A DNA stretch of 64,000 nucleotides from JAAURS01 sp044923475 (GCF_044923475.1 NZ_CP137338.1:2914001-2978000), one strand, 5' to 3'. Shown: positions 43,362 through 53,062, counted from the stretch's first letter. Numbers and translations: made by a program. The notes: generated by a model from the letters alone, not told the origin.

Positions 43362-44792
43362 TTAGATGGTGTCGACCGCTTCAAATTCGAACTTGATTTC
43401 TTTCCACAGTTCGCAAGCTGCAGCCAAGTCTGGACTCCACTTGCAAGCTTCGCGAATGATATCGCCGCCTTCGCGCATGAGGTCGCGACCTTCATTTCGC
43501 GCTTGGACGCAAGCTTCAAGGGCAACGCGGTTAGCGGTTGCACCCGGTGCGTTACCCCAGGGGTGACCCAAGGTACCACCACCAAACTGAAGCACGGAGT
43601 CATCGCCAAAGATGTCAACCAATGCAGGCATGTGCCAAACGTGAATCCCGCCGGAAGCCACAGCCATCACGCCAGGCATGGAAGCCCAGTCTTGGGTGAA
43701 GTAAATCCCGCGAGAGCGGTCTTCTTCGATGTAGTTTTCGCGGAGCAGGTCGATGAAGCCAAGGGTAATGTCCTTGTCGCCTTCAAGTTTGCCCACGACC
43801 GTACCTGTGTGGATGTGGTCGCCACCAGACATCCGCAAGCACTTGGCCAAGACGCGGAAGTGCATCCCGTGATTCTTTTGACGGTCGACCACGGCGTGCA
43901 TGGCGCGGTGAATGTGAAGCAACATGCCGTTGTCGCGACACCAGCGCGCCAAAGAGGTGTTGGCCGTGAAACCAGCAGTAAAGAAATCGTGCATCACGAT
44001 CGGCATTTCGAGTTCTTTCGCAAACTCGGCCCGCTTCATCATTTCTTCGCAGGTACCGGCAGTTACGTTGAGGTAGTGACCCTTCACTTCTCCAGTTTGG
44101 GCTTGGGCTTTGTGAATGGCATCGGCCACGAACAAGAAACGGTCTCTCCAACGTTGGAAAGGCTGGGAGTTGATGTTTTCGTCGTCTTTGGTGAAATCTA
44201 GACCGCCGCGCAAGCACTCGTAAACGGCACGACCGTAGTTCTTGGCCGACAAACCGAGTTTGGGCTTAATGGTACAGCCCAGCATGGGACGACCGTACTT
44301 GTTAAGTTTGTCGCGCTCGACCTGAATCCCGTGGGGAGGACCTTGGAAGGTCTTGAGGTAAGCAACTGGAATGCGAAGATCTTCCAGACGCAGCGCTTTG
44401 AGGGCTTTGAAACCAAAAACGTTACCCACTAAGGAGGTCAGCAGGTTGGTAACAGATCCTTCTTCAAACAGGTCTAAGGGATAGGCAATAAAAGCAATAA
44501 ACTGATCGCTTTCGCCAGGGGTGGGTTCGATGTCATAACAACGGCCCTTGTAGCGATCCAGGTCGGTCAGCAAATCCGTCCAAACCGTCGTCCAGGTACC
44601 CGTGGAAGACTCGGCAGCAACCGCGGCAGCTGCTTCTTCAAAAGGTACGCCGGGCTGAACCGTTACGCGGAAGGCAGCCAAAATATCAGTGTCTTTAGGC
44701 GTGTAGTCCGGCATGTAGTAGGTCAGCCGATAATCTTGCACGCCGGCCTTGTAGCCAGACTTCGATTGAGTTTGCGTTTGCGAATAGGACAT
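43362..44792 (-). CDS. rbcL: RuBisCO large subunit, form IB
   Basis: 476 residues, full length. The catalytic landmarks are intact: the carbamylated Lys in GLDFTKDDENINSQPF, loop 6 in VVGKLEGDKDITLGF, and GGIHVWHMPALVDIFGDDSVLQFGGG near the C-terminal active-site half. The enzyme fixes CO2 onto ribulose-1,5-bisphosphate. The sequence is of the cyanobacterial/green-plant IB type. It leads the operon, with a ~400-bp upstream region that probably holds a long leader. AGGAAGAG lies just before the ATG. Confidence 0.98.
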   Translation of the reverse strand: MSYSQTQTQSKSGYKAGVQDYRLTYYMPDYTPKDTDILAAFRVTVQPGVPFEEAAAAVAAESSTGTWTTVWTDLLTDLDRYKGRCYDIEPTPGESDQFIAFIAYPLDLFEEGSVTNLLTSLVGNVFGFKALKALRLEDLRIPVAYLKTFQGPPHGIQVERDKLNKYGRPMLGCTIKPKLGLSAKNYGRAVYECLRGGLDFTKDDENINSQPFQRWRDRFLFVADAIHKAQAQTGEVKGHYLNVTAGTCEEMMKRAEFAKELEMPIVMHDFFTAGFTANTSLARWCRDNGMLLHIHRAMHAVVDRQKNHGMHFRVLAKCLRMSGGDHIHTGTVVGKLEGDKDITLGFIDLLRENYIEEDRSRGIYFTQDWASMPGVMAVASGGIHVWHMPALVDIFGDDSVLQFGGGTLGHPWGNAPGATANRVALEACVQARNEGRDLMREGGDIIREACKWSPDLAAACELWKEIKFEFEAVDTI

Positions 44793-45191
44793 TTATCTCT
44801 TCCTGTAAGAATTCGAGCTGGATGGGCACGTCCAGAGGCAAGGGAAGGTTAGGGGCTGAGATGCGCAAAAACCTTTCTTTGCTCGTCAATGTAGACAGAA
44901 CAACACTGGCCCCTCTAAGGAGCCTATCTCTGTTCCAAGCTTGCGTAAAAGCTTAAAAAAACTGGTGGCTTTGTCTATGCTTACTGTTGACTCTAGTACA
45001 GAAGGGGACCAAACTCAATAAGTCAGACATCGAATATGATTTGTAGTTTTATAAGTTTTATTTATCTAAAACAAGATTGGTAAATTTTATTACAGACACG
45101 CCAAAAATCCCTCGTTTGAAGGGATTTTGCAGTCTTGCCCTTAACGGCTCGTTTTGGGCAGAGCGATCGCCGAGTCCCTTTGATATTGGGA
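44793..45191. other. rbcL upstream region
   Basis: About 400 bp without a gene. The part next to rbcL (44793-45000) is likely a transcribed leader. The part from about 45000 to 45095 is AT-rich (TTTATAAGTTTTATTTATCT) and probably holds the promoter and LysR-type regulator sites, but I cannot pin down -35 and -10 boxes. The terminator of the next gene lies at its far end. Confidence 0.5.
45104..45128. terminator. Rho-independent terminator
   Basis: AAAATCCCT, loop CGTTTGA, AGGGATTTT forms a perfect 9-bp stem with T-rich sequence on both strands. It sits 64 bp downstream of the zinc-ribbon gene (minus strand) and insulates it from the rbcL promoter region. Confidence 0.8.
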
Positions 45192-45773
45192 TTAGTGGAT
45201 GCTGCGGAGCGCGGATTCTTTGAGGGACTCTAGCTGGCGGACGAGCTTGACTTGCTGCTGAATCTGGGTCTTAAACAGGCCCGCATTTTGAGGCGGTTGG
45301 GTGACGGCCAGCTCCAGATCGACCCGGAGTTTTGTATAAGCCTCTTCTAGTTTCTCAAGCAGTCCGTAGGCCAGCGCAATTTGAGAGCGGCAAAGGCTAG
45401 ACTGCTGCTGAATCCCGCTCGTACGCGTGAGGACGCGCTCGACGACGACTTCCGAATCCAAAAGGGTTTGGCGCTCTTGTTCGAGAACCTTCAGTGTGTC
45501 GCTAATTTGGTTGAGGCAAACTTGCAACCTGCGGCTGGAGATCGCCACTTGACGATCGTGGGCTTTTTGCTCGATGGGCGGATTTGCGATGAAGCCCATA
45601 AAGGAAACCACGCGGCCTGAATTGGCGTTGTAGATGCCAGCAAGGCGGTTGTCGGGCAGCAAAAAGACTGTCAGGCGCTTGAGGGAATGGACTTTAAGCT
45701 GAACAAAGCAGTGGGGGCAGACAAAATCTTTTGCAAAAGGATAAATTTGACCGTTGCAGGATGGGCAAAACAT
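45192..45773 (-). CDS. Zinc-ribbon/coiled-coil protein, unknown
   Basis: 193 residues. The N-terminus MFCPSCNGQIYPFAKDFVCPHC holds two CxxC knuckles spaced as a zinc ribbon. A middle beta-rich segment follows (LTVFLLPDNRLAGIYNANSGRVVSFMGF), then a long alpha-helical coiled coil (from about residue 75: ISSRRLQVCLNQISDTLKVLEQERQTLL, LLEKLEEAYTKLRVDL, QQQVKLVRQLESLKES). I do not recognise a named family. Conservation next to rbcL in relatives would be worth checking, but no function is claimed. It is monocistronic with its own terminator. Confidence 0.65.
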   Translation of the reverse strand: MFCPSCNGQIYPFAKDFVCPHCFVQLKVHSLKRLTVFLLPDNRLAGIYNANSGRVVSFMGFIANPPIEQKAHDRQVAISSRRLQVCLNQISDTLKVLEQERQTLLDSEVVVERVLTRTSGIQQQSSLCRSQIALAYGLLEKLEEAYTKLRVDLELAVTQPPQNAGLFKTQIQQQVKLVRQLESLKESALRSIH

Positions 45774-45932
45774 AGAGCAGTCCTAAAATAAGCTTCGTCT
45801 GTAGGGCGCTAACCCCAATAAAAATATGAATGTTCGGCCCCCGCATTTTTCTCTCAGGAGAGATTATTCTCACTATTGCATAAGGATTTCGGAACTGCCA
45901 CGCTTTTCGCTCGAGAATTTGTAACAAAAGCG

Positions 45933-46361
45933 TTAGGGGAGGGGCGTTTGAGAGGGGGCCCTGCGGGGCAAGCGCGATCTCCCCCACCCGTACCCTACGA
46001 TACTTCCCCCGAGGTAGGCTGGAAAATCCCGCCAGCTAAAGGTCGTGCCTAAAATCAGTCGTCCGGGAAGGGTTGCCCTCAGCGCTTGAAGGAAAGGAGG
46101 ATGCCAGAGTTGTAAAATCTCTAGGGCGCAAGTCGCTATGCCGATTATAGCGGCTATCTTCAGCGGCGCTACGTTGGGCCAAATCCCCAATCCTAGGGCA
46201 ATCCAAAATATTTCATAGATCGCGCTACCCAGGGCATCGTCGAGCCATGCCGGCCCCGGACCGTAGAATCGGAGGAGGTAACCCAGGGGGACGAGGGCGA
46301 TCGCACTGCCCAGCATTGTCAAGCGATAGGACCTGAAGGGATTTTTTCTCAACGTTTTCAT
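45933..46361 (-). CDS. DUF2809 family membrane protein
   Basis: 142 residues from the ATG at 46361; 20 more are possible from 46421. Four hydrophobic segments are present, plus the family signature CALEILQLWHPPFLQALRATLPGRL, followed by GTTFSWRDFPAYLGGSIVGY. DUF2809 proteins are small inner-membrane proteins of unknown role, widespread in bacteria. The gene is divergent from moaA with ~180 bp between. Confidence 0.8.
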   Translation of the reverse strand: MKTLRKNPFRSYRLTMLGSAIALVPLGYLLRFYGPGPAWLDDALGSAIYEIFWIALGLGIWPNVAPLKIAAIIGIATCALEILQLWHPPFLQALRATLPGRLILGTTFSWRDFPAYLGGSIVGYGWGRSRLPRRAPSQTPLP

Positions 46362-46543
46362 CGCGTCGCACTCGATCGGGCGGATGGGAAGATGGCTAAA
46401 GGGATTAGCATAGAGGCACAATTCTAGCCGCTCTCCTAAGATTGAAGGAGGGGCGGGAGGTTTTGCGCCCTCTCAAAGGGGTGCCAAATCCAACCTAGAA
46501 GTTTCAGCTCGAACGCCCGCGCTCCTGAGATGAGGACATCCGA

Positions 46544-47542
46544 ATGAATCAGGTTGACTACCTTCGGGTCAGTTTAGTAGACCGATGCAATTTTCGGTGC
46601 CAGTACTGCATGCCGGAGGGCGAAGACCTGACCTTTTTGGCACGATCTGAGGTGTTGACTGCGCCAGAACTGCTAACGCTCTTGCGCGAGGTGATGATGC
46701 CCGTCGGATTTACGCGCTTTCGCTTGACGGGGGGCGAACCGCTGATTCGCCCCGACGTGGTGGAAATCGTGCGGGAAATTGCTGCTTTTCCCAATCTTCG
46801 AGATCTTTCCATGACCACTAACGGCTTCTTGCTAGCGGGGATGGCTCGGGATCTTTACGAGGCGGGGCTGCGGCGCATCAATATCAGCCTGGATTCTCTA
46901 GTGCCAGAGACTTTCAACCAGATCGTCGGATACCGCACCCATACGCCAGCAGCGCGATGGCAAAAAGTCTGGGATGGGATTCAAACGGCGTATGAAATTG
47001 GGTTTAGCCCCCTCAAACTCAACGTGGTCGTCATTCCAGGGGTCAACGATCGCGAAGTGCTGAATTTGGCCGCGTTGAGTCTAGACCGCGAGTGGCACGT
47101 TCGGTTCATCGAATTTATGCCCATTGGCAATGCCGATTTGTTTGGGGAACGCGGTTGGGTGTCTTCTGAGGAGTTGCGCCAGCGCATCCGCGACCGTTGG
47201 GGGCTAGAAGCCAGTCAGGTTCGCGGTAATGGCCCGGCGGATGTATTCCGCATCCCTGGGGCTAAGGGGACGCTAGGGTTCATCAGTCAGATGTCGGAAT
47301 GCTTTTGCGATCGCTGCAATCGCATGCGCCTATCTGCTGACGGCTGGCTGCGCCCTTGTCTGCTCAACGAAACGGGACAGATGGATCTCAAGACAATGCT
47401 GCGCGAGGGGGCGAGCGTAGAAGAAATGCGCGATCGCGTTCGGAACTTGCTGGCCCTGAAGCCAGAAATTAATTATAAAGGTCGCGATTCAGGAACTGAG
47501 GGTCAGTTCTATACCCGCACCATGTCTCAGATTGGCGGTTGA
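46544..47542 (+). CDS. moaA: GTP 3',8-cyclase MoaA
   Basis: 332 residues. The radical-SAM cluster motif is CNFRCQYC (CxxxCxxC) near the N-terminus, after DYLRVSLVDR. The C-terminal iron-sulfur cluster is bound by CFCDRCNRMRLSADGWLRPCL. The essential C-terminal Gly-Gly is present (QIGG). MoaA, with MoaC, turns GTP into cyclic pyranopterin monophosphate, the first step of molybdenum cofactor synthesis. No other moa gene is in the window. Confidence 0.95.
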   Translation: MNQVDYLRVSLVDRCNFRCQYCMPEGEDLTFLARSEVLTAPELLTLLREVMMPVGFTRFRLTGGEPLIRPDVVEIVREIAAFPNLRDLSMTTNGFLLAGMARDLYEAGLRRINISLDSLVPETFNQIVGYRTHTPAARWQKVWDGIQTAYEIGFSPLKLNVVVIPGVNDREVLNLAALSLDREWHVRFIEFMPIGNADLFGERGWVSSEELRQRIRDRWGLEASQVRGNGPADVFRIPGAKGTLGFISQMSECFCDRCNRMRLSADGWLRPCLLNETGQMDLKTMLREGASVEEMRDRVRNLLALKPEINYKGRDSGTEGQFYTRTMSQIGG

Positions 47543-47578
47543 GCGGCCCTCCCTCGCGCCAGCACGGACGAGGGCCGC
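47543..47578. terminator. GC-rich hairpin between convergent moaA and lysC
   Basis: GCGGCCCTC pairs with GAGGGCCGC (9 bp) around an 18-nt loop, starting at the moaA stop codon. No U-run follows, so termination here is a guess; it could also be a transcript-end stabilising hairpin. Confidence 0.45.
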
Positions 47579-47595
47579 AAGGTCTCGCGCTCCCC

Positions 47596-49398
47596 TCAAG
47601 CGGGGATCTCTACTTTTTGGACTTGCCCCAGTGCGAAGGTTTGGTGAATGGCCTGAAGCGCGTCAACGCCTTGAGACTTGCTCACCACGCAACTCACTCG
47701 AATTTCAGACGTCGCAATCATCTGAATGTTAATGTTGCGGTTGGCTAAAGCCTCAAACATCTGCGCGGCGACGCCGGGGCGACCCAGCATCCCCATGCCC
47801 ACAATGCTGACCTTTGCAATGTCGGAATCGGCAGCCACTTCAGCGCCGCCTAACTCTTTGCTAATGTCTTCCAGGAGCGTCCGAGCGATCGCGAGGTCGA
47901 TTTGCGGGACGGTGAAGGCAATATCGCGGGTGATGACGCCGTGGGTAGAGCGCGATCGCTGGGATTGAATGATCATATCCACGCTGATATTGGCTGCTGC
48001 GAGCTTCTGAAAGATATGGGCCGCCATGCCGGGACGATCCGTCACGTTGCGGATGGCCAGTCTTGCCTGCTTGAGGTCTAGGGCGACGCCGCGCACTGCT
48101 GGCCAGTTGGGATCGATGGCGGTCTGGGCGGGAGAACTGTCTACCTCAAACTGGGCGCAGAGTGTCGCGATCGCCAGGTCGCAGTCTTGTTTGGCGATCG
48201 TACAGCTCACATTCACTTCCGAAGTGGAAATCATTTGGAGGTTGATGTTGGCATCTGCCAAGGTGCGAAACATCTGGGCCGCAATCCCCGGTCGCCCGAT
48301 CATGCCAGCGCCCACAATGCTGATTTTGGCAATCTCTCGGTCTACCATGACTTCGGTTTGGTCTAAACTGTCACCCCGCTGTTGCTGCAGCATGGGGCCA
48401 AAGGCCGTGGAAACCGCCTCGGCCCGAGGGAGGGAAGCGCGATCGACGGTAAATGCAATATCGTTGGTATTGCCATCGTGGATGGACTGGATGATGAGGT
48501 CGACGTTCACCTGCTGCCGTGCCAGCACCCCAAACAAATGGGCTGCAATCCCAGGCCGATCTTCTACCCGCAGTAGCGCCACTTTTGCCTGGTCTAGATC
48601 GAAGCGCACGCCATCCACGGGACGCCCTAGTTCCAAATTTTGCAGCGAACGGGGCGCGATACCGGGAGCGATCACCTTAGTGCCGGGTTCGTCGCTCCAG
48701 CTCGACCGCACCACCATTTGAACGCCATAATTGCGGGCAATTTCTACGGCGCGGGGATGCAGCACCTTAGCCCCTAGGCTGGCCAGCTCCAGCATTTCAT
48801 CGCAGGTGATTTCTGCGAGCAAGCTGGCGGTTTCCACGAGGCGGGGATCCGTCGTCAACACCCCAGGGACGTCGGTATAAATTTCGCAGAGGTCTGCCTG
48901 AAGCGCTGCCGCCAACGCGACCGCAGAGGTATCGGACCCGCCTCGCCCCAGCGTTGTGACTTCTAAGTCAGCGGTATTGGTGATGCCTTGGAATCCGGCA
49001 ACCACCACGACCTTGCCTTCGGCCAAGTGACGCTTCATCCGTTCGGTTGCGATGTCTAAAATGCGGGCGCGCGTGTGGGCTGGTTCCGTCACAATTCCCA
49101 CCTGCGCTCCCGTCAGAGAAATAGCGGGTTGTCCTAAGTGTTGCAATGCCATGCTCAAAAGGGCAATGGTTACCTGTTCCCCGGTCGAGAGCAGCATGTC
49201 CATTTCGCGGCGGGATGGATTTTCGGAGACTTCATGGGCTAATTGCACTAGGCCATCGGTGGTTTTGGCCATGGCAGACACCACGACGACCAGGGCGTTG
49301 CCCGCATCCACCGAGGCTTTAACGCGCTCGGCTACGGCTTTGATGCGCTCCGCCGAGCCAACGGAGGTGCCACCGTATTTCTGAACGATGAGTGCCAT
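47596..49398 (-). CDS. lysC: Aspartate kinase with four ACT domains
   Basis: 600 residues. The kinase domain starts LIVQKYGGTSVGSAERI and contains the aspartate-kinase LSTGEQVTIALL and TTLGRGGSDTSAVALAAAL motifs. After ~residue 265 come four ACT modules in two pairs, with repeated DRPGIAAHLF / GRPGIAAQMF / DRPGMAAHIF / GRPGVAAQMF starts. Two ACT pairs, making it ~600 rather than ~400-450 residues, is the known cyanobacterial form. It phosphorylates aspartate at the head of Lys/Thr/Met synthesis and is expected to be feedback-inhibited by Lys and Thr. It ends 6 bp after cca and is probably cotranscribed with it. Confidence 0.95.
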   Translation of the reverse strand: MALIVQKYGGTSVGSAERIKAVAERVKASVDAGNALVVVVSAMAKTTDGLVQLAHEVSENPSRREMDMLLSTGEQVTIALLSMALQHLGQPAISLTGAQVGIVTEPAHTRARILDIATERMKRHLAEGKVVVVAGFQGITNTADLEVTTLGRGGSDTSAVALAAALQADLCEIYTDVPGVLTTDPRLVETASLLAEITCDEMLELASLGAKVLHPRAVEIARNYGVQMVVRSSWSDEPGTKVIAPGIAPRSLQNLELGRPVDGVRFDLDQAKVALLRVEDRPGIAAHLFGVLARQQVNVDLIIQSIHDGNTNDIAFTVDRASLPRAEAVSTAFGPMLQQQRGDSLDQTEVMVDREIAKISIVGAGMIGRPGIAAQMFRTLADANINLQMISTSEVNVSCTIAKQDCDLAIATLCAQFEVDSSPAQTAIDPNWPAVRGVALDLKQARLAIRNVTDRPGMAAHIFQKLAAANISVDMIIQSQRSRSTHGVITRDIAFTVPQIDLAIARTLLEDISKELGGAEVAADSDIAKVSIVGMGMLGRPGVAAQMFEALANRNINIQMIATSEIRVSCVVSKSQGVDALQAIHQTFALGQVQKVEIPA

Positions 49399-49404
49399 GC
49401 CAAT

Positions 49405-50709
49405 TTACCTAGGGGCTGAATAAACGATCTGCTGGGCCATCTGAATCGCCTCGGCGGCGGTGGCGATGGTTCCTTCGGCGCGGGCCAATTCCAGCGCGGC
49501 CAGAAGTTGTCCGACCAAAGGTCCTGGAGATAAGGATAGGGCACTCATCAGCGCTTGCCCAGAGACCAGCGGCGCGGGATGGGCGATCGCGCTTTCGGGA
49601 TTCAGATATTCATCGACCAACGGCGCGACATCGGCCAACGGAATGCCAGCCGCGATCGCCACCACTGCCACCGACGGGAATGCTTCCCGTACGGCCCGGA
49701 ACAGCAGATACTGTCGCGCGCGGCTCAGGGGGCCTTGGCTCAAATCCTGCCGGAGCTGGCTGAGTCCTTGGAGCACCGTCAGCACCAAATTGATTTCTGC
49801 TTTGCTGTATTTCATGGCTTGAAGCGTTTGCTTCGCAATTTGGGGATCGGGATGCACCAGCCCCACTAACTTCCCGGTCGCGAATAACGTGCGCCGCACT
49901 CCCTCGCCGCTCTTGGGGCGATCGCTGAGGGTGCGGTGCAGCAGTGCTTCTAGCTGGGGCCAACGAGCCGTGACTTCCGCTTCTGCCCGATCCATCCGCT
50001 CGATCGACGCAAGACCCTCGGTGGTTGCGTCGGGAAACGACGAATGGAGCAGCCCGTCTTGCCAAAGCTCCGTCAGCCACCGCGTCCCCTTAGCGTGGCT
50101 CAATAAATAGCTCAGTTCTACCCGAATCCGCTCGGCAGCCACCTTAGACAGCAGCGGCGCTAAAGCGTGAAGCTGAAGCCGCGTTTCGGGGTCTACCATA
50201 AAATTGAGCTGTGCTGCTTGACGGTAGGCTCGCAGCAATCGCAGCGGATCGTCTTTCAGATTCTCGACGGAAACCATTTGCAGCGTTCGCTTTTCCAGGT
50301 CTTTACGTCCGCCCAAGGGATCGACGAGGGTCTGAGTGTGGGGAGAATAGGCGATCGCATTCACCGTAAAATCCCGACGCTCTAGGTCTTCCAGCAAACT
50401 GTCTCCCACCTGGAGCGCAAAGTCTGCCGTGGCGTTATCGAACACCACCCGCGCGATCTGGCGTTCCGCATCCAGCACCACAAACCCCGCACCGTAGTGC
50501 CGGGCGATCGCCTGCGCTGTCTGAATGGGATCTTGAGGCATCACAAAGTCTAAGTCTAGATAGGGCGACGCGTACTCTAGTAAGGCATCGCGCACGCACC
50601 CCCCCACCAAATAAGCCGTAGCGGGAATCCAATCCAAACTAAACGGCCAGTATTGGGGAGATAAAGCCGAAGACTGCAATAGCGGAGATTTAAGTAACAA
50701 AGAATTCAT
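49405..50709 (-). CDS. cca: CCA tRNA nucleotidyltransferase
   Basis: 434 residues. The nucleotidyltransferase head has YLVGGCVRDALLEY and the metal-binding DxD in YLDLDFVMP. ERRDFTVNAIAY and the RLLRAYRQAAQLNF motif follow. A C-terminal helical domain binds tRNA. The enzyme adds the 3' CCA end without a template. It is needed here: the adjacent tRNA-Leu gene does not encode CCA. The gene is followed by lysC after 6 bp. Confidence 0.92.
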   Translation of the reverse strand: MNSLLLKSPLLQSSALSPQYWPFSLDWIPATAYLVGGCVRDALLEYASPYLDLDFVMPQDPIQTAQAIARHYGAGFVVLDAERQIARVVFDNATADFALQVGDSLLEDLERRDFTVNAIAYSPHTQTLVDPLGGRKDLEKRTLQMVSVENLKDDPLRLLRAYRQAAQLNFMVDPETRLQLHALAPLLSKVAAERIRVELSYLLSHAKGTRWLTELWQDGLLHSSFPDATTEGLASIERMDRAEAEVTARWPQLEALLHRTLSDRPKSGEGVRRTLFATGKLVGLVHPDPQIAKQTLQAMKYSKAEINLVLTVLQGLSQLRQDLSQGPLSRARQYLLFRAVREAFPSVAVVAIAAGIPLADVAPLVDEYLNPESAIAHPAPLVSGQALMSALSLSPGPLVGQLLAALELARAEGTIATAAEAIQMAQQIVYSAPR

Positions 50710-50783
50710 GCGTTGCTAAAGTAACAAGGCGACCGCAGGGTTTAGAAACACCCTACCCAACAGTACGCCTGTTCTCTAACAAA

Positions 50784-50864
50784 TGGGCGAGGAGAGACTC
50801 GAACTCTCACGACCGAAGTCGCCACATTTTGAGTGTGGTGCGTCTACCATTCCGCCACTCGCCC
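50784..50864 (-). tRNA. tRNA-Leu (anticodon CAA)
   Basis: On the minus strand, GGGCGAG pairs with CTCGCCC (acceptor), followed by discriminator A. The D-arm is GGCGGAATGGTAGACGC. The anticodon arm CCACACTCAAAATGTGG presents CAA (codon UUG). A class II variable arm (CGACTTCGGTCG) and a T-arm with GTTCGAGTC complete it. 81 nt; CCA is not encoded, as TTT follows. Confidence 0.95.
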
Positions 50865-51180
50865 TTGAATGAGGCTCTCCTATCTTATATCAGACCGCCC
50901 GCTGAAACAACAAGTTTGCAATCCGACTCGGCCTCTTTTTAACGGATAGTCCAGAATTTGGATGAACGGGATTCAATGTGAAAGAGATTTGTGTGGCTGA
51001 CAATGATTATGAGGGACCGTTGAATCGGCTCACCAGCGAGCGATCGCAGTTTCAGGGATGGGGCTGGGCGATCTTCGCTCTCATTTCAGTCTGGATATTA
51101 TCAGGCTACTGCGATCGCTTCTAGAATACGAGCAATCATTCATACTCTATCCGGCGAGCATCGCAGCTTGCAGTAAAAAA

Positions 51181-52377
51181 ATGACCCAGGTTGTAATGAT
51201 TGGGGCTGGCCCGACGGGATTGACTTTAGCGATGCTGTTGGCAAAGCGCGGCATTGCCGTCAAATTAATTGAAGCCTCGCGCAGCTTTCGGCGGATCTTT
51301 CGCGGCGAGGGGTTGATGCCCAGCGGTCTGGCGGCGATCGCGCAAATGGGGCTGTCGGATGCGATTGAACAAATTCCGCACCGTGCCATCGATGCGTGGG
51401 AGTTCTATATCGAAAATCGTCCGATTTTTCGGGTCGATGAACCGATGGAATCTGAGGGGCCGCCCTGTACGCTAATTTCGCAGCCTGCTTTTCTTGAGGC
51501 TGTGCTGGAGCAAGCGAATGAGTGTAAGAGTTTTGAATTGATTCAAGGCAATGCGGTTCAGGATTTATTGTGGCAAGGCGATCGCGTATCGGGAGTAAAG
51601 TTAGGCGATGGACGTGCGATCGCAGCAGATCTGGTCATCGGGGCCGATGGGCGCAATTCGGTCGTGCGTCAACGGGCAAATTTAGCCCTCGATCGAGAGG
51701 CTCAGAGTTTCGATGTTCTATGGTTTAAGCTTCCGACTAGTCCGCAATTTGCCAAGGAAAATGTATTTTATGCAATCTTGAAAGGAAAGGAAGGATTTGG
51801 CGCATTCCAGAGTTCGGAAGGTAACTTTCAGGTGGGCTGGTCGCTGCATAAGGACGATCCGCTCGACTGGCAACAGATTGATTGGGCGGGAAAATTAGCC
51901 TCAACTTCCCCCGATTGGTTAGCGGCCCATTTTCGCCAACAGAAAGACGCCATCGAACGACCGCTATTGCTCTCGGTCGTTGTCGGTCGCTGTCCCCAGT
52001 GGCACGTCCCCGGATTGCTGCTGTTGGGCGATGCCGCGCATCCGATGTCGCCGATTCGCGCTCAGGGTATCAATATGGCATTGCGAGATGCGATCGTGGC
52101 TGCTAATCATCTTGTCCCGCTGTTGCAGCAGTCTAATTGGGCTGCAATTGATGCTGTTCTGCCCCGGATTCAGGCAGAACGCGAACCGGAAATTATTCAA
52201 ACCCAAAAACTGCAACAAGCAGAAGTTGCTCAAGGCGAACTCATACGAAATGTTCCGCTTTTGCGCCATGCCGTCAGCCGCCTTGCGCCTTTCATTCGGA
52301 GCAGGGTTCGTCAGTCTTGGCTGGAGCGCCAACTGAAGCTGCGCCAGGGGTTTGCCCAGGTTGTTTTAAAGGTTTGA
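51181..52377 (+). CDS. FAD-dependent monooxygenase (PHBH/UbiH-like)
   Basis: 398 residues from the ATG at 51181. A flavin-binding Rossmann motif is at the start (VVMIGAGPTGLTLAMLLAKRG), the DG motif is VIGADGRNSVVRQ, and the GD motif is LLLGDAAHPMSPIRAQGINMALRDA. These define the group A flavin monooxygenases that hydroxylate aromatic or polyketide-like substrates with NAD(P)H and O2. The substrate is unknown. Upstream in-frame sequence to 51058 looks non-coding. No clear ribosome site precedes the ATG. The gene is divergent from the tRNA/cca cluster. Confidence 0.85.
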   Translation: MTQVVMIGAGPTGLTLAMLLAKRGIAVKLIEASRSFRRIFRGEGLMPSGLAAIAQMGLSDAIEQIPHRAIDAWEFYIENRPIFRVDEPMESEGPPCTLISQPAFLEAVLEQANECKSFELIQGNAVQDLLWQGDRVSGVKLGDGRAIAADLVIGADGRNSVVRQRANLALDREAQSFDVLWFKLPTSPQFAKENVFYAILKGKEGFGAFQSSEGNFQVGWSLHKDDPLDWQQIDWAGKLASTSPDWLAAHFRQQKDAIERPLLLSVVVGRCPQWHVPGLLLLGDAAHPMSPIRAQGINMALRDAIVAANHLVPLLQQSNWAAIDAVLPRIQAEREPEIIQTQKLQQAEVAQGELIRNVPLLRHAVSRLAPFIRSRVRQSWLERQLKLRQGFAQVVLKV

Positions 52378-52429
52378 AACGAAGTATTCGAGTGACATAG
52401 CAGATACTGCAACTACAAATAAAGGAGTA

Positions 52430-53062
52430 TGATTTAATCTGGTAAACCCCCAGCTCTGCTGGGGGACTCGTAAAGTTTGACAATTCCGGGAGTCTGAAGA
52501 AAGAGTCTCATAAGCGTGAGCCAAAGTTGGGTTTATGCAAAGGAGACTCATGAAAGACATAGGCAGTTTAAGCCATACGAAATGGGAGTGCAAATACCAT
52601 GTTGTATTCATTCCCAAATATCGGCGCAAGGCACTGTATTTGGAGTTGCGGCAATATCTAGGGAAGATCTTCCATGACTTGGTGCGGCGACAGGAGTGTC
52701 GGATCGAGGAGGGCATTTGTGTGTAGATCGTGTTCATATGCTGATCTCGATTCCACCGAAGTATTCGATTTCCCATGTGGTGGGGTTCCTTAAGGGGAAA
52801 AGTGCGATTGCGATTGCGCGAACATACTTGGGGCGACGACAAAACTTCAGCGGCCAGAGCTTCTGGGCCAGAGGGTACTACGTTTCGACGGTGGGACGAG
52901 ATGAGGCAGTGGTACGATTGTACATTCAAAATCAAGAACAGGAGGATCAGCGATTGGAACAGCTCAAACTGTGGCAAGAGTAGAAGATTAGAGGGAAGAA
53001 AGCCGCTTTGAGCGGCTCTCATATGCTAAAGCCTCCGGCTCTGCCGGAGGATATTTACTGTC
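52430..53062 (+). mobile_element. IS200-type element, transposase decayed
   Basis: Both subterminal hairpins are intact and alike: CCCCCAGC-TCT-GCTGGGGG at 52447-52465 and CCTCCGGC-TCT-GCCGGAGG at 53032-53050. Between them lies one TnpA reading frame with a frameshift, plus an internal AGCCGCT/AGCGGCT hairpin near 53001-53017. The outer limits are approximate. With intact ends it could still be moved by a related TnpA. Confidence 0.7.
52551..52983 (+). pseudogene. tnpA: IS200 family Y1 transposase, frameshifted
   Basis: The first 58 codons (MKDIGSLSHTKWECKYHVVF through RIEEGICV) and the downstream frame (GHLCVDRVHMLISIPPKY through NQEQEDQRLEQLKLW) together make a full ~145-residue TnpA. The frame is lost at about 52712, where one G appears to be missing in GAGGAGGG. 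The HUH metal motif, normally HVHM, reads RVHM, so even a repaired frame would lack the first His. The catalytic Tyr region (GYYVSTVG, VVRLYIQNQ) remains. AAGGAG precedes the ATG. Confidence 0.8.

Noticed and set aside
43503..44201. 232-codon frame antisense to rbcL
   Set aside because: Antisense frame over a highly conserved gene, explained by rbcL codon usage.
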